A DNA stretch of 64,000 nt from Ustilago trichophora. Taxonomy: Eukaryota > Basidiomycota > Ustilaginomycetes > Ustilaginales > Ustilaginaceae. Made by a program: the position numbers and the translations under genes. The notes beneath the pieces are model-generated. The model was given only the letters and a program-made list of their open reading frames with translations, had not been told where the DNA came from and did not search any database. The DNA lies in contig OOIN01000002.1 of NCBI GenBank assembly GCA_900323505.1, positions 1,178,001 through 1,242,000 on the forward strand, written 5' to 3'. Every line of letters begins with the position of its first letter. Position 1 is the first letter of the stretch. Positions 11,475 through 21,993 of the stretch are shown here, one piece after another.

Positions 11475-13319
11475 ATGACTTCTGACAACCACAGCAGACG
11501 CCTTGCCGCTAACAAAAGAGTCTTGACCCGACCCGCCAATTTGCACCTCGCCTGGTCCGCCAGCAAAGGCTTCGCTTCAACCTTCAGCCATTCATCCTCT
11601 TCGTCAAATCCGGCTCATCCTTCGTTGCAAACCTCGATCAGTACCTCTCCTTCAGTCCAATCCCAGCATAGGCCAGTCCAATTTTCAGCCATATCGCGAC
11701 CACTTCCTGCCCACCCATACAGTTCCTTTGTTGCTCGTTCTGATGATGCTTGGCTCACGGACCCCTTCAAAAGACCATCCTCTTCGTCAATGGAACAACA
11801 CTCTTCCTCGACTTCCAAAAACGGTTGGTCTGCAAGCAGCGGCGCGGATGAATCGACCTGCATCCTCATGAGCGGCCATTTGACGTGGAAAAACGCCACT
11901 GACAACTCTAGCAGGAAAGGAGCCATTAGCGGCTTTGAGAAGGCATTGCGGCGGAGACAGGTAGCCAGGGATACGTCTGATAAAGATCGTTTGGTCTATG
12001 TCACACTCGAACAGGTCGAAGTTCTCAGCAGGGATACAAGAATGCACCCTGGCAAACCTTTTACCCAGCACACGTTCACATCCGAGCCACTCCTGGCTAG
12101 TCCCGTTGCCTGCGACCCTTCTGCATTCGATATCGACGGTATAAAATCATTGATCCCTCCCTCCGTCCCCATCAGCCTGAGCGATCAGAATCGATGGGTG
12201 CCTCCCTCCAGTTGGGATGTCTTCGCAACTTCATCGAGCGGTCATGACTCACATTCTAAGTCCTCAACCTCTACAATCTCGGATCCTTTGCAGACTCCCA
12301 GATGCTCGCAGCCTGTTATTACAAAGGAACACGAGACATTTCTCAACGTCTATTCCCAGAACGTCGCCAAAGGTCGTTCGACTCCGACTTCACGTGGTGC
12401 TCTACAGATGAGGCTTCTTATCGGCCACCGCAGCACGGTCGAGATTCAGTCGATTCTAGGTGAAGCAGACACACTTGAGGGCTTTCCACGGCTTCATCAA
12501 CGGCAGCTCGTGATCACCGGAGAGTCCAACAATAGCTCGTCTAAGGAAATGGAATCTTCGACAAGCACCTCAGTCTGTATCTTGACTTCGCCCAACATGG
12601 CAGAGCTTGACGAGTGGCTTTACAGTGTTAAGACTGCCATCGAGACTGGCAACAGTAGCAACAGGGAACAATTCGAGACACGACGTTCGAGCGAGACCAG
12701 GCTCGACACGATTCGCCTGCTCGAGCAGCTCAGATTTCAACGGGATGATGCCTGGTGTAATGACAACGTCCAACATGCTACACCTATGGCTGCATCTCTC
12801 TCTTTACCATCAATCGGCATGCCACCGACTTCATCGGGTATCGATAGTGTAGGCTCCGCCGAAACCGGCTCAGACTTCTCACCATCCACTTTTATCGACT
12901 TTTACGCTGCCAAACCGGATTCTGCAGCAACCGTTGCTGACAAAGAGCCCGAAGCGCTGTACGACTTCGAAGACGCATACTCGAGAATCATGCAGCGCTT
13001 TTCTGGTCTTGATCTGGCCAGTCCCATGCACAGTCCTCCTTCGGCGCCGTTGAATGAATGTATGAGGCATGCAAGTGCAGAGTGCCTCGACGTGCCTGTG
13101 TCGCCATGCAGCATCGAGTTTGATCAGGACTCCTGGGAAGATCATGACGTCGAGGAGCCGAGTAGTCCACTTGATCCCTGGATCTCTCAGCGTGGTACAA
13201 GATCGGCTTCGAGCTTGTCAAACCATGAGACGTATTCAGACGACACAGTGAAGCAGATCTTTGCGGAAGGGTTCAGGAGGCGTTCTTCGACATTGAGCTG
13301 CTTGCCGGCCGATAAATAG
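11475..13319 (+). CDS. Ser-rich protein with possible split PH-like domain
   Basis: A single exon of 614 aa starts at ATG 11475 after a pyrimidine-rich leader. Residues 1-125 are Ser-rich. From about residue 129 the sequence has a PH-like opening (a hydrophobic strand followed by G-x-L-T-W), then a basic patch with several Arg, then more strands. Residues about 372-392 read as a C-terminal amphipathic helix with the single Trp typical of PH domains (AELDEWLYSVKTAIE). The two halves are separated by about 200 residues of variable sequence. The rest is acidic and Ser/Pro-rich. If the PH reading is right the protein would be a membrane- or cortex-associated adaptor. The domain call is tentative and I cannot name the gene. 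Confidence 0.7.
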   Translation: MTSDNHSRRLAANKRVLTRPANLHLAWSASKGFASTFSHSSSSSNPAHPSLQTSISTSPSVQSQHRPVQFSAISRPLPAHPYSSFVARSDDAWLTDPFKRPSSSSMEQHSSSTSKNGWSASSGADESTCILMSGHLTWKNATDNSSRKGAISGFEKALRRRQVARDTSDKDRLVYVTLEQVEVLSRDTRMHPGKPFTQHTFTSEPLLASPVACDPSAFDIDGIKSLIPPSVPISLSDQNRWVPPSSWDVFATSSSGHDSHSKSSTSTISDPLQTPRCSQPVITKEHETFLNVYSQNVAKGRSTPTSRGALQMRLLIGHRSTVEIQSILGEADTLEGFPRLHQRQLVITGESNNSSSKEMESSTSTSVCILTSPNMAELDEWLYSVKTAIETGNSSNREQFETRRSSETRLDTIRLLEQLRFQRDDAWCNDNVQHATPMAASLSLPSIGMPPTSSGIDSVGSAETGSDFSPSTFIDFYAAKPDSAATVADKEPEALYDFEDAYSRIMQRFSGLDLASPMHSPPSAPLNECMRHASAECLDVPVSPCSIEFDQDSWEDHDVEEPSSPLDPWISQRGTRSASSLSNHETYSDDTVKQIFAEGFRRRSSTLSCLPADK

Positions 13320-16300
13320 GTGGAAGAGCGGCTTTCTGTCGGTTTGTTCGGATATCTCGCTCAGTCTCAACCGCTCATTCTCCCGGTGGTGTCACCGTCC
13401 CCTGTGTTGTTCGTCCTACAGCTGTAGTTGAGCGCTGGTGTTCACTGGCCGTCCTGTCTATTCTCCTGTTCGTCATCCTCTTATCGCCTACCAATGTTAC
13501 TACAATTGCAAGCATTTTCTTTTCCGACCCGATTTTTTGTTTTGATTTTCATTTGTGGAATTTCCAAAGATGGGGTTTCGCACAACACGGCGCCAAGCTC
13601 CGCCAATTGCGCTAACAACAACACCAACGCCCAGATGCCGCAATGCAAGCAACACCCGGCGCTTTTCAACGACTGAGCTCCAAGCAGTTGAGCAGCGTCG
13701 ACAGCATAGACTCTGCGCCTCATCGAGTTATCCTGAAGGATCGTATGGTGTGGGGGCTATTTGGACCATGCTACAACGTCGAATCGAGATCGGGATCGCG
13801 TGGCGTGATACACGATTTGGCAGAAAATAAAGGTAGGGAGGCGACCCTTTACGTCGGCCTCACACTCACACCGAGGCAAGGAGGGAAGGAAGTGTAAAGG
13901 AAAACCCTCGGCTGGACCCGCCAGACCCTGCACATCCTTCCCTTCTCCTTGCAGGCTTCATGTGTATGGGATCAGGGTCTGTTTCTCGCGTCCTCGCTTC
14001 GATTCGCTTGCTCGACCTGCGACGCTTCGCATTCAAAGCCAGAGCGAGCCAATTGTTTGGGTTCCCCTCAAGATGCAGCTCAATCGCGTCGCGTTGTTCA
14101 AGCGCATGGCGCGAGGCAGCGCCCGGGGAGGTCCTGATGGTTTTGACGAGATCACAACGACCCGACATGACATTTGGTGAAGAGATACGGAATGCAAAGT
14201 GGCATGCGAAGCGCCTAAGAATCAATTCAAGATCGGCTCTGGGCGGGGTTGTGAGGGCTGAGCAAATAGGGAAGTGCGGTGTTTGAGCGTGAATTTATTG
14301 GCGGGTCGTATGGTGTCTTCTCTCATCGTGATCATCCGTTCAATCGCGCGTCTCAAGCAGAGCGTTTGTGCGTTTGTGAAGGATGCGTCATGAGTACGTG
14401 TGGCGTGGAGCTTCGTCAACAAGACAGTGAAGCAAGCTCATCTCAAACACCAAGGGATCAACACACTATGCAGGTCAGCGACTTGCTTGTCCATCTCAGC
14501 TCCGAGGCAGGGGATTTAGGCGAGGCAAAGGCTTAGCATGACGATATCGGTTGGTACCAAGCGAACGGAAGGGCTCGGAGAAGAGATGTCAGGGGCGTCG
14601 TCGGAACGCGTTTGGCTTGTTTGGAGCTCACGCGGGGAGTGGTGATCGCGATTCAAGCATGCTCATTTGTTGGTCGAAGGACGGGATGACCCTTGGAATA
14701 TCAGACCGAGGCGAGGGGTCACCGGAAAGGAAGGTCATGCTCTGCAACAGGGAGCTCTTGACACTCCGCCTGATGGCCCAGAATGATGTTTTCTTCTGAG
14801 AAGCAAGGGATGCGTCTGCCCGCATATTTCAGCGCAGTCTTACTTGGCCATCATCTTGAGATAAGGTTGTTCAGCAAGTGAGTGGACAATATACTGAGAC
14901 ATAGTGCGCGCAATAATTTACTGAAGGAAATCAAATTTGAAGAGGACAACCCCTTGCTTGCTTTTCGAAAGTGCACGAGGAACACAGAAGAACCAATCAG
15001 TCGGAACGGTCCACTGCCAGCGACCGCGCTTGCCTTCTTTTTTCCAGCTGCAGATCTGCACACCTTGCGAGATGAACCTGCAGCAGCGTGAGCAGATAGA
15101 TCCGGCTGATCGTACATAGGCCGCACTTCGCAGTGCATTGCAGCCCTCTCTGCAAGCGCTTATAGCCAGTCAGAAGTACAATAGGGTACAGCAAGATAAC
15201 CATCTGCATGCAACCGCTCACACACTACTGTAGCTGGATGTCCCCATAGCCGCGCGATCACAAGCTACTCGAGTTGAGCGATCGGATTGTAGGCCGAGCG
15301 ATGACGTCGAGGCTGGAGGACCTAGTCAAGGCTGTCGTCGCGCTTGCGGAACAAAGTGATCGTCAACTGTCAAAGGTGACTGTGCAACGTCGCGAAGGCC
15401 TGATGAAATGACCCGAGTTGGCGGACTGCCAATAGTTGTCTACGATGCAGATATGGCATCATCTACTGTATCTCGAGAGGAACGTCGCTCTCCGACTGGG
15501 AATCTTCGCTTATCTTGTGCTCCGGGTCTAACTGAGGCTCGCTTAACCACCTAAGCGAAACTTTGTGTGTGTTGCTCAATTTTTAATTTATTTTGTTGAC
15601 TTATTCAAAAGGACGGCTGCAGATCACCGCAGATCAAGGTTGGATCTAACCACAGTAGTGTAGTGTTGGTCTCAGAGACGCGTAGCGCGTTGGCGCTCAG
15701 CTCCAGTGCTGTAAGCAAGATATACCACGGAAGCTGCACACGGACACACCGCAGCCACAAAGGGAACGCCTTTCCGGTGCTGCAAGCCACAGCCTTGGCT
15801 GCAAAGCATGCTGCTTGCCATTCGTTGGTTGTCATTTGTCCGAAGCAACACGCCACGAAGGCCTTGAAAGCACGCTTGGCACCACCCGAAGTTCGCACGA
15901 CAATAGCCTGGGCTACGCCATCGCGTCACTTTCGCCCTAGAGAGTCAGCATGATCAACCTGTCAATCTCCTTATCACCATTCTACTTGATGCCTAGACAC
16001 TCCAGTCTCGTGTAGCGTAAAGGAATCTACAGTAGACGGCCTTCAGTGTAAAGCCGAGGAACGCCGGATGAAGACGACGAGGAGGCGAAGGGAAGGCCAG
16101 AACTTCTCTAATTTGTCGCTTGGAGGGAAAAGGTGATTGACATGACCCCCTGGCATGAGACGGAGATGGCCTTGGTGGAGTCGTCCTCGAGGATGAAGAC
16201 AAGCAGAGAGGTACGTTCTGTAGTTGTATGAAGACTGAGATGATATTTTGACCTCTTTGTGTGAGTTTATGCTCCGTCGGATTCAGTTTGCTGTCAAATT

Positions 16301-17587
16301 TCCAAGCTCAGGGCGGTTGAGGATTTGCCCTTTCGCCCTTTATTCCAACTAAAATTGGAAGGTCGGCTGGGATTGAAGCTTGCCTTTTCGGGAAGCGTCC
16401 GACTTCTTTGTTGTCAGAGGTGCACGCAACTTGAGCCCAGCAACAAAGTTACAGTGTGGGCCTTGTGTGCTGCGTGCTGCACAAAGGCGCATTTCCCATC
16501 GCCCCGACGCTTGCTGCCTCCTGTCTTTGCCTCTCCTTGCTCTCACAGCTCTCTTTTCCTTTCTTTGCCTGCCAAGCTCCGACTCTGTGGGGCGGCTGCT
16601 GCTGCTGCTCCCCACTCGAACAATTGAATCCCCGCCTGCCGCCACACAAGATTCGCTTCGAAGGAATCTCACGCGCAGCAGTTCCTTTTTTTATGATTTC
16701 CTTTTGATTGCACTTGTGCGAAATTGCCGTGTCGGCGTGTGGGTCCCCTGGGCCGCGTTGATGGCTTCTATGTCCCGACAGCTTAACTTGGCTTTGGACA
16801 GCGTCGGGCTTTGAATCCTGGCCTCTGATGCCCCATTCGATCTGTTGGCTAGCTCAGATCGACGCGAGGAGAGAATGGCGGAGTGCCAAAAAGTGTTGCT
16901 CTGCAAGAACCAGTGGTTTGGTCAAACCCGTCAATCCCCCGCCTTGCAAGCACCGCCCGTTCCCAGGCCGTGTCTGTCTCTGTGGAACCATGTGTGTCGT
17001 ATCCTAATCAAAGAGTTCCTCTTTGCACTTATCTGCCAGCCATATGGTGCAGTCGCAGTCATAGTTGCACACGTTGACGGCCAAACTCAAGCTCGCATTG
17101 GCTCAGTGTAGACTGGCTATGCATCTTGCCACTCAACCTCGCGTAATTGTCCCGCATTGTCCTCTTCCTGTCCCTTTGTGCTCTGAGCTTTGATCGCCGT
17201 CGATTAGCTTTCACCGTTGGGCCCACCATGCTGGATAGCTGATGGTGGATGGCGTGGCTTTCCCGTCCTGCGCTGCTCAGTGCCCTGCAGATTCGACCTT
17301 CACAAGGCTCATCATACCAAGTACAGACGGTCATTGTTGAGCTCCCTCCTGCTGCATCGCCTCGCTTGTCTGTTCAGCTTCTGTTACCCGCTCCCCTCGG
17401 CAACCTGTCACTCTTCCGTCAACAGGCGGATAACATATAACAAGACACCTTCTCGCTCATCTTGATACCTCGCCCAGCACCACCCATCGATCTACCTATA
17501 GCATTCACCACCCTTCCTCACTTTCACCTCACTCCTCGTATCGACTCTACGACTGCATTCAATCTTCATCATCCCTCATCTGTCACT
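13320..17587. other. 4.3-kb gene-poor intergenic region
   Basis: No frame here has a recognisable domain or convincing length. The last 300-500 nt are pyrimidine-rich and likely hold the promoter and 5' leader of the gene at 17588. The remainder looks like non-coding sequence without clear tandem repeats. Confidence 0.5.
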
Positions 17588-18475
17588 ATGAAGCACAACC
17601 TTTCGTCCAGATTTTCAGACTCTACCATCGCGTCGGCATCCTCGAGCTTCAGCAAGCTCTCCTCGGCCAGCAGTGCATCTTCCGTCGAGGACTTGCTCCT
17701 GCCTGCCTTTGATGCCATCCCCAAACCTCCACCTCGCACCTCTTCCATCACTCTCAACAGCACCAAGACCTACACTGAGCGTTGTGAGCGTAAGAAGCCG
17801 GCACCCTTGCAGCTTATCTCTTCCAACCGATCCACACGCACCGCGGAGCAGACACGCAGCTCGGCGAGTGAGGACGAGGAATGCTACTTCAGTTGCAAAG
17901 AGAACTCTCCGCGCAACACCACAGCATGCCGCCAGCCCAGGTGTTTCTGTGGCACTGCGGTGCGTGCCAGCACCAGCAGCTCTGAGATCTACTGCTCCCG
18001 GGAATGCGCGCGCCAGGATGCTTTGTATGCACTCGAGGGCCGCTCTCCCTCCTCTTCCCCACCATCCGCGCCCTACTCTGACACCGAGGAAGAGGATGAG
18101 GACTTCCCCGTCACGCCCACAAACGCCTATGTCCCAAGCCCGCCAAGAACGCCCGCAGCTAAAGGTCGCGCCCTGGTGGAGCGCCGCATGAACCCGTCGC
18201 TGACAAGAAAGCTTACCGGACTCGGTGCAAGCCACTACCGAAGGATGGAGGCGCTCGGTTTGTACGACGCCGACACCACCCCTACTCGGCCATCTAACTC
18301 GAGCTCCCTTCTCGACCCCATCGATCTCATGGTCGCCCACTCGCCATCAAGCAAGTCATCCCGCTTGCGCTCATCACTGGCTTCCTCAGATGACGACGAC
18401 GAACTCGACTTCAACCCAAGAAAGACTCTCTTCTTCCCGGTACCCATCTACATGGGTTCTCCACTCCAATCCTAG
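17588..18475 (+). CDS. Small protein with CxC...CSxxCxxxDA zinc-type motif, function unknown
   Basis: The first ATG of the frame, at 17588, gives 295 aa; upstream in-frame codons lack an ATG. The N-terminal 100 residues are Ser-rich. A Cys motif follows: C119-F-C121-G, then C136-S-R-E-C140-A-R-Q-D-A about 15 residues later. Similar CxCG...YCSxxCxxxD arrangements recur in uncharacterised fungal proteins and probably bind one zinc ion. After it come a Pro/acidic linker and a basic segment with Arg/Lys-rich residues near 195-220. The end is a Ser/Asp-rich tract. No catalytic signature is visible. It precedes THG1 on the same strand by about 460 nt. A nuclear or regulatory role is only a guess. 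Confidence 0.75.
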   Translation: MKHNLSSRFSDSTIASASSSFSKLSSASSASSVEDLLLPAFDAIPKPPPRTSSITLNSTKTYTERCERKKPAPLQLISSNRSTRTAEQTRSSASEDEECYFSCKENSPRNTTACRQPRCFCGTAVRASTSSSEIYCSRECARQDALYALEGRSPSSSPPSAPYSDTEEEDEDFPVTPTNAYVPSPPRTPAAKGRALVERRMNPSLTRKLTGLGASHYRRMEALGLYDADTTPTRPSNSSSLLDPIDLMVAHSPSSKSSRLRSSLASSDDDDELDFNPRKTLFFPVPIYMGSPLQS

Positions 18476-18936
18476 CTGAATACGCCGTGAACCGTCTCCT
18501 GCATACCATATACATTACTTGCTCATTTGGCTTTGTTGCATTCATGTCCTGTATTTTTACCTTTGCGCTAATCCGTACATCACCGACAATTTGCATCTTG
18601 ACAAACAAACGAACAAATGAATACTTTGTCTGAGAGCGTTAGCAACGGCCAATATGGCAGAAGAATTGCCACTGATTGTTGGTAATGAAGTGTGAGGCTA
18701 AACCAAGAATGTGGTTCGAGCATGACCTTATACAGGACAAGGAAATGAGCCAAAATTCGCGCTTCCCGCAACCCGCCTTCCGAAGACGCTCCGCACTTTT
18801 TTTGTGGAACAAAGTGCTCCACTTCATTCTACCTTCTACCTCCCGACAATCTTAACCTCTTCGACCCGAGCAAGCCACCTTCACCACCCATCTCCTCTCT
18901 CAAGCGGCCTTGGAGCATCTATAGGGCTCATACACG
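18476..18936. other. Intergenic, THG1 upstream region
   Basis: No gene is seen. The final 100 nt are pyrimidine-rich (CTTCTACCTCCC and similar), typical of the leader before the ATG at 18937. Confidence 0.6.
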
Positions 18937-20001
18937 ATGGCGGGGACAAGATTCGCCTATGTCCGCAACTTCGAGTTGCCGGATAGCGTCATCCCAGACA
19001 CCTATCTCGTAGTCCGCATAGACGGCAAAGGCTTTCACAAGTTTTCGGCAGCCCACAACTTTGCCAAGCCCAATGATGCGGTCGCACTGGAACTCATGAA
19101 CGAGGCTGCAAGATATGTCATGCGCTCTCTCAAAGGTCAGGTCGCCCTGGCTTTTGGCGAGAGCGACGAATACAGCTTCCTCCTCCGCAAATCCACCACC
19201 CTCTACAGCCGCCGTAACAGCAAAATCACCACTCACATTGTCTCCCTGTTCACATCAGCGTATGTGTGGAACTGGGCAAAGTTCTTCCCGAACAGTCCAC
19301 TGCTACATCCGCCCAGTTTCGATGGCAGGATGGTCGTCTATCCTAACGGCAATGTGGTGCGAGACTATTTCAGCTGGAGACAGGCAGACACGCACATCAA
19401 CAATCTTTACAATACCACCTTCTGGGCCCTCGTCTTGCAGGGCGGCAGAACAGAGCAACAAGCGACAAAGGAGCTCGAAGGCACAGTTTCGGCAGACAAG
19501 CACGAGATCCTCCACTCGCAGTTTGGGATCAACTATGATACCCTCGAACCGATCTTTCGCAAAGGCTCTACACTGGTTTGGACCGCAGGCCACTCCGCAC
19601 ATGCCTCCTCCTCCTCCTCTTCCTCTTATCAACTACAATCCTCCATGGAAGATGCAGAGCAGAGCCAAGCATCGGCGGATGAAGACGATACCACAGAGCA
19701 AGCTCCGGTACTTTCAAATCCAAAGGACGAAAAGCTCAGACTCAAGATCGAACGCAAACGCGCAGCCAAGGAAGCAAAAAAGCAAGAGAAACGTGATAAG
19801 AAAGCCCAGCTATCCACATTGCGCACCCTCCATTGCGACATTATAGGCGACGATTTCTGGCTGCCTCTCTCCGCAGATCCGTCACAGCCATCAGAGGAGG
19901 TGCAAGGTGAAGCGTTGGGGGATTTAAGGACTTCCCAGCCGTGGAACCACCCTTCGCGGTTGCAAGGTGTCGGTTTGGGCTCTTCTGTATTTTTAGATTG
20001 A
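18937..20001 (+). CDS. THG1: tRNA(His) guanylyltransferase Thg1 with C-terminal insertion
   Basis: The single exon encodes 354 aa. The protein adds the extra G(-1) to the 5' end of tRNA-His, which the histidyl-tRNA synthetase requires. The N-terminus (MAGTRFAYVRNFE) matches the usual Thg1 start, which fixes the initiation codon. The metal-binding residues are present: D29 in RIDGKGF, and D77-E78 in GESDEYS. The HINNLYNTTFWALV segment and the terminal HCDIIGDDFW element are also conserved. Between about residues 216 and 297 lies an insertion of about 80 residues: a Ser run, an acidic part and a Lys/Glu/Arg-rich probable helix. Typical family members are about 240-300 aa, so this insertion accounts for the extra length. 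The gene is convergent with the ferric reductase, 129 nt away. Confidence 0.95.
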   Translation: MAGTRFAYVRNFELPDSVIPDTYLVVRIDGKGFHKFSAAHNFAKPNDAVALELMNEAARYVMRSLKGQVALAFGESDEYSFLLRKSTTLYSRRNSKITTHIVSLFTSAYVWNWAKFFPNSPLLHPPSFDGRMVVYPNGNVVRDYFSWRQADTHINNLYNTTFWALVLQGGRTEQQATKELEGTVSADKHEILHSQFGINYDTLEPIFRKGSTLVWTAGHSAHASSSSSSSYQLQSSMEDAEQSQASADEDDTTEQAPVLSNPKDEKLRLKIERKRAAKEAKKQEKRDKKAQLSTLRTLHCDIIGDDFWLPLSADPSQPSEEVQGEALGDLRTSQPWNHPSRLQGVGLGSSVFLD

Positions 20002-20130
20002 CACAGGGAACCAGAGGTGAACAGGACGTGGTCGTGATGTCATTGCAACCCGTTGTGAGTGAGGATGATAGACATGGTATGCGTGAGAAGAAACGTGAGT
20101 ATGAATCTATATAAATTACTTTCTAAATAT

Positions 20131-21993
20131 CTACCAGTCGAAAGCTTCGGTATGCAGATACAGCTCCTCAATAGCGCAACTTGACGACAGTACGTGAGAC
20201 CACTGCAGGCGGGCTACAGTGTTCGCCGTCTCGTTGAGCATTGATGCGGGTCCACAGACGGACACACCCACCGAGCGGGCGGATTTGGATGCGTTGACAA
20301 AGCCAGTGATGACGCTAGGTACGTTTGCTCGCTCGCTGTGGAATGTCATCGCCGACGAGGACGAATGTGGCTTGCTCGAGGATGACTCGCTTCCGTCCTT
20401 CTCTGCGCCTTCTGCTGCTTGGACAGAGCGAGCTTCTCTGCAGTACACGTCGAGCGAAGCATCGACGCCAAGAGCGCACAAATGCTCGAGCATTGGCCTG
20501 AGGGCTGGTTCAAAGGCGTCAAAGATACGCATGGTTTGCACCGACCAATGGACAGCAACTTTCGAAGTGACCACGTCGCGGGAAGACCTGGCAGCCAGGC
20601 ATAAGCTCATCAGTGCGGGAAGGACTGATGTCATTCCCACACCGCCGGTGACCATGAGATCCGAGTGGTACGTCGCGGGGTGGAATGGGGATCCGTATGG
20701 GCCGTCCAATCCAACCCTCAGCACGGTAGAGACTTTTCCCTTAATGGCAGGCTGGCGCATGAGCTGCTCCCAAATTTTTCGTGTCAGCCCATCGCGCGCT
20801 TTAAAATAGAACATGAGGTGCGAGTCCAAGTTGTTGTCCGGCGAGGGGAGGTTTGCAACGGTGAACGGGTGAGTCTGGTATGGTGCTGATTTGTTGATTC
20901 CAGGGAAGCGAAGGAAGAAGTGCTGGCCAGGTTGCCACGACACAGGAGCAGCAACTTCGAGCTTGAGCAATCGCTCATCCTCGTCGACCAGCGTCAATGT
21001 TGCGGGCACACCGGTGAAACGACTAATGCGCAGCGAGTTGGCAAACTTGAACAGAACGTGAAAGCCCCACACGCCGATGCTTGGCCACAGCCAGAGCCAC
21101 GAGTTGAGCAGATCACGGGTGTGCATGAAGTAGAACACCAGAAACAGGACGATGGTGAGGACGTGCTGCAGGACGAAGAACTCGTATGACATGCGTCGGA
21201 AGTAGCCAAACGACGAGACGACGAGCCAGGTAAGCAAGGCGAGCGCGACGGTGCCGGTCCACCACACCTTGTCGTAGTAGTACCACGCCTTCAAATTGCT
21301 GAAACCACCATCGTGAACGGGTTGCCAAAGGAAGGGGACCGTGTGGACGATGGCGAAGAAGAGGATGATGCGAGCGGTCCACTGATGGTAAAACTGGAGC
21401 TTCTCGTGGCTGATCCCCGTCAAGAAGGTGAGCGGGTTGAACTTGAGGCCGAACGCAAAGAGCCAAGGGAAAAAGGCGTTGGCGATCATGCCTGCCCTCA
21501 CACCGAGAGGTGTACTGCCCCAGACGACAGTGGGACGATAGTAGGGCTTGATTGCAAAGCACCAGGCCGTGAAGCCGATCGCTGGAACACCAAACGCAAG
21601 GATGTTGCCCATCGATGGGAAGCGATCTGCCGAGACCATCTCGCTTAGTACCGTCTTGCGAGCAAAGATCTTCTTGGGGCGGTAGTAGCCAACACCTCTA
21701 CATATCGCTGCGAGAGGCTTATATCCCGGAATTGCGAGCACGGAGAAAGAGACTTTCGAGTTGGAGCTGTGGCGCAGCTTGGCGACAAGGTTGCGAAGGA
21801 TGACAATACCGACAATGGCAAGCAGGACCCAGGTGGTGATGCGGCTGTACTTTTCCATCTCGTAGTAGCTATCCTTGCCGGCCATCGCTGCTTTCTTTAC
21901 AGCGGAGGGTGGTCGACATCCGGGCCCGACCATGCCCGGCTTCCAGACACAACCGGGCACCTCTTTGTGCCGCTTGAGGATGGTATGCTCCAT
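20131..21993 (-). CDS. Ferric-chelate reductase (FRE family), plasma membrane
   Basis: A single exon of 620 aa starts at ATG 21993. The protein moves electrons from cytosolic NADPH through FAD and two haems to extracellular ferric iron. A first membrane segment lies at about residues 53-70, followed by the ferric reductase transmembrane block at about 130-320. Both pairs of haem ligands show the H-x13-H spacing: H203/H217 and H277/H291. The FAD-binding HPFT motif is at 375-378, and the NADPH-binding GGVGMT at 450-455. A CGP motif near the C-terminus completes the dehydrogenase domain. A Ser-rich loop lies at about 545-560. There is no obvious signal peptide; the first 50 residues are cytosolic in character. 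One GATAA site (minus strand, 22028-22032) sits just upstream; it is too weak to infer iron regulation. No multicopper oxidase or permease gene is adjacent. Confidence 0.92.
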   Translation of the reverse strand: MEHTILKRHKEVPGCVWKPGMVGPGCRPPSAVKKAAMAGKDSYYEMEKYSRITTWVLLAIVGIVILRNLVAKLRHSSNSKVSFSVLAIPGYKPLAAICRGVGYYRPKKIFARKTVLSEMVSADRFPSMGNILAFGVPAIGFTAWCFAIKPYYRPTVVWGSTPLGVRAGMIANAFFPWLFAFGLKFNPLTFLTGISHEKLQFYHQWTARIILFFAIVHTVPFLWQPVHDGGFSNLKAWYYYDKVWWTGTVALALLTWLVVSSFGYFRRMSYEFFVLQHVLTIVLFLVFYFMHTRDLLNSWLWLWPSIGVWGFHVLFKFANSLRISRFTGVPATLTLVDEDERLLKLEVAAPVSWQPGQHFFLRFPGINKSAPYQTHPFTVANLPSPDNNLDSHLMFYFKARDGLTRKIWEQLMRQPAIKGKVSTVLRVGLDGPYGSPFHPATYHSDLMVTGGVGMTSVLPALMSLCLAARSSRDVVTSKVAVHWSVQTMRIFDAFEPALRPMLEHLCALGVDASLDVYCREARSVQAAEGAEKDGSESSSSKPHSSSSAMTFHSERANVPSVITGFVNASKSARSVGVSVCGPASMLNETANTVARLQWSHVLSSSCAIEELYLHTEAFDW

